11,437 bases of DNA, from NCBI GenBank assembly GCA_009780755.1, contig WQZL01000068.1:1-11437 (forward strand). The letters are read 5' to 3'. Position 1 is the stretch's first letter. The number at the start of each line of letters is the position of its first letter. The notes under the pieces were generated by a model, which worked only from the letters and a program-made list of their open reading frames with translations, ran no database searches and was not told the DNA's origin. Shown here piece by piece: positions 6,949 through 11,437 of this stretch. The stretch is from Promicromonosporaceae bacterium (lineage in GTDB: Bacteria; Actinomycetota; Actinomycetes; Actinomycetales; Cellulomonadaceae). A program made the translations under genes and the position numbers.

Positions 6949-7608
6949 ATGATTACCCGATTCAAGGAAGCCTGGGGCCGGTTCGCGGAGAAGCGACCCA
7001 GCACGGCGCAGTTCTTGGTGTTCTTCATCATCAGCAACGGCGTCACCGCGCTGCAACTGGCCCTGATGCCGGTGCTGCGTCGGGCGTTCGACGGTACCGA
7101 TCTGATGAACACCTCGTTCCAGGTGTTGTGGTTCACCACCAACGCCGACGGCACAGGACATTACCTGTTTGATTTCCCGGCGGGCGCCCTACCCGACGGC
7201 GGCGGCGGTATCGCCTTCTTCCTGGCCGTGCAAATCACGCTGCTGATCGCGCAGGTAATCAACTTCTTCCTGCAACGCAACATCACCTTCAAGTCGAACA
7301 CGTCGGCGTGGAAGGCGGCCATGTGGTACGCCATCGCCTACGTGGTGATTACGGTCATCGCGGCGGGTGCCCTCGGCTTCTATCGCGACCCGATCTACAC
7401 CCTGTTCATGGAGACGTGGGGCTGGGGTGCCACCGGTGAGACCATCGCCGATGTGACGGTGATGATTATCAATTCGGCCATCTCGTTCTGGGTGTTTTTC
7501 CCGATTTTCAAGGTAATCTTCAAGCAGCAGCCCGAAGAGAGCGGGGAGGCGGTTGCCGCCATCACGGCGGAGACGGCCACCCTCGCCAGCGAAACCGCAG
7601 GGGGGTAG
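6949..7608 (+). CDS. GtrA-family membrane protein
   Basis: This 219-residue protein has four predicted membrane segments at about 21-41, 88-108, 123-144 and 167-190. The stretch NFFLQRNITFKS (105-116) is the typical GtrA signature between the second and third segments. GtrA-family proteins are linked to moving polyprenyl-linked sugars across the cytoplasmic membrane, or otherwise assisting glycosyltransferases. The start at ATG 6949 has AAGGA (6938-6942) six bases upstream. It begins 27 bases after the GH3 stop and ends 6 bases before the GT2 start, so co-transcription is likely. Unusually, the loop between the first and second segments is about 45 residues long (42-87, Gly/Asp/Thr-rich), where most GtrA proteins have a short turn. 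The C-terminal tail is rich in Ala/Glu/Thr. The family is clear; the cargo is unknown. Confidence 0.88.
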   Translation: MITRFKEAWGRFAEKRPSTAQFLVFFIISNGVTALQLALMPVLRRAFDGTDLMNTSFQVLWFTTNADGTGHYLFDFPAGALPDGGGGIAFFLAVQITLLIAQVINFFLQRNITFKSNTSAWKAAMWYAIAYVVITVIAAGALGFYRDPIYTLFMETWGWGATGETIADVTVMIINSAISFWVFFPIFKVIFKQQPEESGEAVAAITAETATLASETAGG

Positions 7609-7614
7609 CAAGCG

Positions 7615-8634
7615 ATGTCGCCACTGATCTCCATTGTCGTCCCAGCGTATAACGCCGAGGATTACCTGGCGCGGGCGCTAGATTCGGTGGTCGGGTTCGG
7701 CCCACGGGTGCAGGTGTTGGTGATCGATGATGGTTCCGCCGACGGCACGGCGACCCTGGCGCAGCGGTACGTCGCGCGTTTCCCTAAGGAGGTGCAGCTA
7801 ATCCGTAAGGCCAACGGCGGGCACGGCTCGGCCATCAACACCGGTTTGGCGCACGCGACTGGCACCTACCTGAAGGTGCTTGATGCCGATGACTGGTTCG
7901 ACCGGGAGGTATTTAGGCAGGTACTCGAGGCGCTCGGCGGCTTTGTCTCCTCGGGCCGTGAGGTAGACCTGCTGGTCACCAACTTCGTCTACGAGAAGGT
8001 GGGCAAGACCCGCAAGAAGGTGGTGCACTTCGGCGGGGCGTTGAAGCCGAGGCGAGAGCTGAGCTGGGGCAAGACGGGTCGCTTCGCGATGCGGCAGTAT
8101 TTGATGATGCACGCCCTGACGTACCGCACCCAGGTGTTGCGGGAGGAGGGATTGCAGCTACCGGAGCGCACCTTCTACGTGGATTCGCTTTTCGCCCTCC
8201 AGCCGCTACGGCTGGTGCAAAGCCTGTACTACCTGGACGTGAATCTGTACCGGTATTTCATTGGGCGCCCGGATCAGTCGGTGCAGGAATCGGTGATGCT
8301 TAGAAGGCTCGATCAGCAGCTCAGGGTGAACTGGCTGCTGCTCGATTACGTCTCGAAGCATCCGGTTGCCGACCGCAAGCTGCGGCGCTACCGCCTGCAC
8401 TATGTGGCGATCATCTGTGCGGTCACGTCGGTGATGTTGATTCGGGCAGGTACGCCCGAGGCGCTGGCCCAACGCGACGAACTTTGGGGTCGCCTGCGCG
8501 CCCAAGACCCGTGGCTATATCGTCAGTGCCGTTTCTCGATGATCGGCATGATCTCCAACCTGCCCGGCTCCACCGGCCGCCGGGTCTCGATCATGGCCTA
8601 CCTGCTCGCCCAACGCGCCATCGGCTTCAGCTAG
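7615..8634 (+). CDS. Glycosyltransferase family 2 protein
   Basis: This 339-residue GT-A fold enzyme would transfer a sugar from a nucleotide donor to a glycan or lipid acceptor at the inner face of the membrane. The N-terminus ISIVVPAYNAEDYLARALDS is diagnostic of family 2. VLVIDDGSADGT carries the donor-binding acidic pair (DDGS at 38-41), NGGHGSAINTGL follows at 67-78, and LDADDWFD holds the metal-binding DADD at 90-93. The C-terminal half is basic and aromatic (LNLYRYF-type sequence, many Arg/Leu). It has no convincing membrane segments, so it is not a GtrB/dolichyl-phosphate sugar synthase with the usual two C-terminal helices. The start at ATG 7615 has only a G-rich run (7600-7605) upstream as a weak ribosome binding site, and translational coupling to the GtrA stop 6 bases earlier is plausible. 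It is the last gene of the GH3-GtrA-GT2 run. Donor and acceptor cannot be deduced. Confidence 0.92.
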   Translation: MSPLISIVVPAYNAEDYLARALDSVVGFGPRVQVLVIDDGSADGTATLAQRYVARFPKEVQLIRKANGGHGSAINTGLAHATGTYLKVLDADDWFDREVFRQVLEALGGFVSSGREVDLLVTNFVYEKVGKTRKKVVHFGGALKPRRELSWGKTGRFAMRQYLMMHALTYRTQVLREEGLQLPERTFYVDSLFALQPLRLVQSLYYLDVNLYRYFIGRPDQSVQESVMLRRLDQQLRVNWLLLDYVSKHPVADRKLRRYRLHYVAIICAVTSVMLIRAGTPEALAQRDELWGRLRAQDPWLYRQCRFSMIGMISNLPGSTGRRVSIMAYLLAQRAIGFS

Positions 8635-8723
8635 CTCCGTTTTTTACATTTCCTAGACTGGATGACTTGTTTTTGTCAGACTGAATGAGTTGCATCTTCC
8701 AGATCGAGGAGGTTGCATCTGCT
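8632..8723 (+). repeat. Degenerate 23-bp tandem repeats upstream of the ATPase gene
   Basis: Three units follow without spacers at 8655-8677, 8678-8700 and 8701-8723. Units 1 and 2 share 16 of 23 bases, including AGACTGGATGACTTG against AGACTGAATGAGTTG. Units 2 and 3 share 15 of 23, including GTTGCATCT at 8689-8697 and 8712-8720. A weaker unit (8632-8654, 10 of 23 shared with unit 2) overlaps the GT2 stop codon. The last unit runs into the -10 box of the ATPase gene. This looks more like repeated operator sites than a minisatellite, though the function is inferred. Confidence 0.6.
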
Positions 8724-8728
8724 AGGGT
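8723..8728 (+). promoter_or_regulatory. -10 box for a leaderless ATPase transcript
   Basis: TAGGGT fits TANNNT and ends six bases before ATG 8735, the spacing expected if transcription starts at the A of the start codon. There is no purine-rich ribosome binding site at the normal distance. No clear -35 box is seen; the 23-bp repeats occupy that region. Confidence 0.55.
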
Positions 8729-8734
8729 GCAGCC

Positions 8735-10006
8735 ATGACTTTGCCTGCCGAAAGCCCGCAATATCGCCCTCGCGTCGCCGATACCGAACTGGCGATCCGC
8801 CTGCGATCCCTCGGCGCGGTACTGATTGATGGTCCCAAGGCGTGTGGGAAAACTGCGACCGCGATGCAGGTCGCTGCCAGCGTGTACCGGATGGATGAGG
8901 ACTTGGCGGCGCAGACGCTGCTAGCAAACGCACCAGAATCGCTATTCGATGTGCCAACACCGATCCTGTTCGACGAGTGGCAAGAGACCCCAGCCCTGTG
9001 GAATCGGGTTCGCCGTCAGGTTGATGATCGCCGGGCCAAGGGTTTATACGTTTTGACTGGATCGGCCACGCCGAGCGACGATGTTCGACGTCACTCCGGC
9101 GCGGGGCGCATTGGCGTGTTAGGAATGCGGCCAATGAGCTTATACGAATCGGGGCATTCCAGCGGCGAGGTGTCATTGGCCGCGTTGTTTAACGGTGAGC
9201 GGCAGCAAGCCCGCGAGGGCGCGCTCGACTTTTTAGAAGCCGTGCGTCGTATCGTTGTCGGAGGCTGGCCGGAGTTGATCGCCGTTGATGAGGAGGCGGC
9301 GCGTTTCTGGTTAGACGGCTATCTCACCAACGCTATAGAGGTTGACGTGCAGCGACTCGGCAGCAGCCGCAATCCTGCCGCTCTGAGACGTCTGCTAACC
9401 GCGCTTGGTCGTGGCGTCGGGCAGGCGGTGAAAAGGAAGGACTTAAGGGCTGATGTTGGCGGCGCCGATGGCTCTATCGCCGAGGAGACACTCACGGCCT
9501 ATCTCGCGGCCCTAGAGCGACTACATCTCATCGAGAACTCACCAGCGTGGCGACCACACATGCGGTCGCGAACACCGCTTCGCCAGGCGTCCGTGTACTA
9601 TTTCACCGACCCATCACTTGGGGTTGCGGCGTTGAAAGTTGGCAGCCGTGACCTGATTGCCGATCCGCAGGCATTAGGTTTTCACTTTGAGGCGTTGGTG
9701 CTGCGTGACCTGCGGGTTTACGCCGGGCCGTTACGGGCACAAGTCGCTTCATGGCGTGACGCTAGTGGGCATGAAGTTGATGCGGTAATTAGTGTTCGCG
9801 ACGATCTGTGGGGAGCCGTTGAGGTCAAGCTCAGCCCAGAGGCGGTTGACGACGCCGCAGCCTCACTGCTGCGGTTCTCGAAAAAGGTAGATCAAGCTCG
9901 CCACGGCGCTCCAGCCTTCTTGGCGGTGATCGTCAGTCATGGTCGCCACGCCTTCCAGCGCCTAGATGGCGTCTACCAGATTCCCATCGGCTGCCTTGGG
10001 CCATAG
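8735..10006 (+). CDS. AAA_14/DUF4143 family ATP-binding protein
   Basis: This 423-residue protein joins an N-terminal ATPase to a C-terminal DUF4143 domain, as in a large group of bacterial and archaeal proteins without a settled role. Walker A is GPKACGKT (33-40), Walker B is ILFDEWQE with Asp80-Glu81, and YVLTGSAT (105-112) is the family's sensor-like motif, followed by GRIGVLGMRPMSLYE. The C-terminal part has the hallmarks of a PD-(D/E)XK nuclease-like fold: GFHFE, then HEVDAVI (Glu347, Asp349), then AVEVKLS (Glu363, Lys365). Nuclease activity is not shown for most members, so DNA cleavage is only a possibility. It has at least eight TTA leucine codons, which its neighbours almost never use, and its GC looks lower, suggesting arrival by horizontal transfer. 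It appears to be a single-gene transcript with a leaderless start and lies between the GT2 gene and hisC with no visible partner. Confidence 0.9.
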   Translation: MTLPAESPQYRPRVADTELAIRLRSLGAVLIDGPKACGKTATAMQVAASVYRMDEDLAAQTLLANAPESLFDVPTPILFDEWQETPALWNRVRRQVDDRRAKGLYVLTGSATPSDDVRRHSGAGRIGVLGMRPMSLYESGHSSGEVSLAALFNGERQQAREGALDFLEAVRRIVVGGWPELIAVDEEAARFWLDGYLTNAIEVDVQRLGSSRNPAALRRLLTALGRGVGQAVKRKDLRADVGGADGSIAEETLTAYLAALERLHLIENSPAWRPHMRSRTPLRQASVYYFTDPSLGVAALKVGSRDLIADPQALGFHFEALVLRDLRVYAGPLRAQVASWRDASGHEVDAVISVRDDLWGAVEVKLSPEAVDDAAASLLRFSKKVDQARHGAPAFLAVIVSHGRHAFQRLDGVYQIPIGCLGP

Positions 10007-10037
10007 TCTTCTAACTTTTAAGTCTGCTGGCAGTTCG

Positions 10038-10043
10038 TAGAAT
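10038..10043 (+). promoter_or_regulatory. -10 box for leaderless hisC
   Basis: TAGAAT fits TANNNT and ends seven bases before GTG 10051, as expected for a leaderless transcript beginning at or next to that codon. It overlaps the alternative ATG at 10042, which therefore would probably not be in the mRNA. The -35 region is weak (CTTTTA at 10015-10020). Confidence 0.5.
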
Positions 10044-10050
10044 GGTCTAT

Positions 10051-11205
10051 GTGAACCTGCTTCCGTTGCGGCCCGAATTGGCCAGTGAGGCGCCGTATGG
10101 GGCGCCGCAACTTGACGTGCCGGTGTTGCTGAACGTAAACGAAAACCCGTATCAGCCCTCCGCCGAGGTGGTCGCTACCATCGCGGCCGATGTGGCCGAG
10201 GCGGCGCGAAGCCTCAACCGCTACCCCGACCGCGACTTCCTGCCGCTGCGGGCCGATCTGGCCACCTACCTGCGCCGCGAGTCTGAAGTAGAGCTTGCTC
10301 CGGAACAGATTTGGGCTGCGAACGGTTCCAACGAGGTGATGCTGCACCTGCTTCAAGCCTTCGGCGGGCCGGGCCGAGCCGCCGCCTCGTTCGCGCCTAC
10401 CTACTCGATGTACCCCGAGTACGCCCGCGACACCCACACCCGCTGGGTGGCCGGGCGCCGCGAAGCCGATTTCACGCTTGACCCTGTCGTTGCCGCCGCA
10501 ACCATTGAGGCTGAACAGCCCGCAGTGATCCTGCTCGCCAGCCCCAATAACCCCACCGGCACCGCCCTCCCGCTCCCCACCATCGAGGCCGTGTTGGATG
10601 CGGCCAGCCGCGTCACCGTGCCCGACGCTCCGGCAGGCGCCGGGGCCGTAGTGGTGGTGGATGAGGCGTACGCGGAGTTCCGTCGCCCCGGCACCCCCTC
10701 CGCCCTCGAACTGCTGGCCGACCACCCGAATCTGGCTGTCACCCGCACCATGTCTAAGGCGTTCACCGCCGCCGGGCTGCGGCTTGGTTATCTGGCCGCC
10801 AGCGCCGCCCTGGTAGATGCGCTGCGGGTTGTGCGCCTGCCCTACCATCTTTCGGCCGTGACGCAGGCCGCAGCCCGCGCCGCGCTGAAGCACACCGACG
10901 TGCTGCTAGCCCAGGTGGATTCCCTGCGCGCTGAGCGCGATGCGCTCGTGGCCTGGCTGCGGGCCCAGCCTGGCCCCGATGGCACCCCGCTCATCGTCGC
11001 CGACACCGATGCCAACTTTGCGCTTTTTGGCCCCTTCCCCGACCGAGGCGTCATCTGGCGGGGGTTGCTTGATCGGGGTGTGTTGATCCGGGAGGTTGGC
11101 CCACCAGGGTGGCTTCGCGTTTCTGTGGGTACTCCGCAGGAGATGCAGGCGTTCAAGGACGCGCTCGCTGAGGTTATTGGATTGGGTTCCCGTGGCGGTT
11201 GGTGA
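10051..11205 (+). CDS. hisC: Histidinol-phosphate aminotransferase
   Basis: This pyridoxal-phosphate enzyme converts imidazole acetol phosphate and glutamate to histidinol phosphate and 2-oxoglutarate in histidine synthesis, in the cytosol. From GTG 10051 it is 384 residues. An in-frame ATG at 10042 would add three, but it overlaps the -10 box and neither start has a ribosome binding site. The N-terminus LRPELASEAPYGAPQLDVP and LNVNENPYQPS is typical of actinobacterial HisC. SPNNPTGT, VVVDEAYAEF and TMSKAF with the cofactor Lys236 are all present, as is the late arginine in WLRVSVGT that binds substrate. No other his gene is in the window, and hisC seems to have its own promoter. An aromatic aminotransferase of the same family is the main alternative, but the N-terminal signature favours HisC. 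The last 32 bases overlap the 3' end of the convergent HNH gene. Confidence 0.9.
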   Translation: MNLLPLRPELASEAPYGAPQLDVPVLLNVNENPYQPSAEVVATIAADVAEAARSLNRYPDRDFLPLRADLATYLRRESEVELAPEQIWAANGSNEVMLHLLQAFGGPGRAAASFAPTYSMYPEYARDTHTRWVAGRREADFTLDPVVAAATIEAEQPAVILLASPNNPTGTALPLPTIEAVLDAASRVTVPDAPAGAGAVVVVDEAYAEFRRPGTPSALELLADHPNLAVTRTMSKAFTAAGLRLGYLAASAALVDALRVVRLPYHLSAVTQAAARAALKHTDVLLAQVDSLRAERDALVAWLRAQPGPDGTPLIVADTDANFALFGPFPDRGVIWRGLLDRGVLIREVGPPGWLRVSVGTPQEMQAFKDALAEVIGLGSRGGW

Positions 11206-11437
11206 ATTGCCAGCCGTTGTTCCACTGCATTGCTATACCAGTGCCATCAACGTGATCGTGATGGTGCCAGCAAAGCAGGGCTGCATTATCGACAGACGTC
11301 TCCCCATCATGTTTGGCCCAGTGTTTAATGGCGTGGTGAACTTCGCAGCGGGAAGGTGGTTCGTAGCATCCGGGGTAGGTACAGTGTTGGTCGCGGGCGA
11401 TTACTGCTTTGCGGAGGTGGCCTTTGATGGTTCGTGC
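11174..11437 (-). CDS. HNH endonuclease, C-terminal part (5' end outside window)
   Basis: The minus strand is open from the window edge to a TAA at 11174-11176, giving 87 residues with no start codon needed inside the window. They form an HNH nuclease domain: CTYPGC and a following RCEVHH give the zinc-binding and catalytic His pattern, then HWAKHDGETSVDN, ALLCWHHHDHVD, and a tail GIAMQWNNGWQFTNRHGNP. Such domains are often at the end of DUF222-type proteins, which are frequent and multi-copy in Actinomycetota; the DUF222 part would lie upstream and is not seen. The family nicks or cuts DNA, sometimes linked to mobile elements, but most members have no defined role. It converges on hisC, and their ends overlap. 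Confidence 0.88.
   Translation of the reverse strand, partial: ARTIKGHLRKAVIARDQHCTYPGCYEPPSRCEVHHAIKHWAKHDGETSVDNAALLCWHHHDHVDGTGIAMQWNNGWQFTNRHGNPIQ

Noticed and set aside
6949..8634. Classical GtrA/GtrB phage-type glucosylation pair
   Set aside because: The GT2 protein lacks the two C-terminal membrane helices of GtrB-type synthases, and no third gene of the gtr set or phage gene is present.
8637..8645. Intrinsic terminator after the GT2 gene
   Set aside because: There is a run of six T (8640-8645), but the sequence before it gives only a 3-bp outer stem and an AGCTAGCT palindrome without a loop, too weak to call.
8655..8723. CRISPR array in the 23-bp repeats
   Set aside because: The units abut without spacers, are degenerate, and no cas gene is present in the window.

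Overview
The window looks like the chromosome of a high-GC Gram-positive bacterium (Actinomycetota). The signs are high GC, a lipoprotein with an LAAC lipobox, two probable leaderless genes with TANNNT -10 boxes placed just before the start codon, strong GC hairpin terminators without T-tracts, and an HNH endonuclease of the type common in that phylum. I cannot name the genus from sequence alone.

Layout. Positions 1-440 hold the 3' end of a glycoside hydrolase family 3 (GH3) gene, closed by a strong hairpin (465-512). After a structured leader comes a small lipoprotein of unknown function (735-1232), followed by its own terminator. Next is a 1006-residue GH3 enzyme (1382-4402) with reversed domain order (C-terminal sandwich, then FnIII, then catalytic barrel) and a membrane anchor at each end. 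A pair of hairpins separates it from an operon-like run of three genes: a conventional GH3 with no signal peptide and a basic C-terminal tail (4519-6921), a GtrA-family membrane protein (6949-7608) and a family 2 glycosyltransferase (7615-8634), with gaps of 27 and 6 bases.

The right part changes character. An orphan ATPase of the AAA_14/DUF4143 type (8735-10006) has unusual codon use (at least eight TTA codons) and lies behind a set of degenerate 23-bp tandem repeats that run into its -10 box. A histidinol-phosphate aminotransferase gene (hisC, 10051-11205) follows from its own promoter. Its 3' end overlaps by 32 bp the end of a convergent HNH endonuclease gene on the minus strand (11174-11437), which is cut by the window edge.

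How the parts may work together (inference). The left 8.6 kb is a glycan locus: three GH3 hydrolases of different architecture, one cytosolic and one tethered outside the membrane, beside a glycosyltransferase and a GtrA protein whose family is linked to moving lipid-linked sugars across the membrane. This could be a beta-glucoside utilisation locus or a system that builds and trims a cell-envelope glycan. The co-transcription of the cytosolic GH3 with GtrA and GT2 favours a link to glycan assembly, but no substrate can be read from the sequence.
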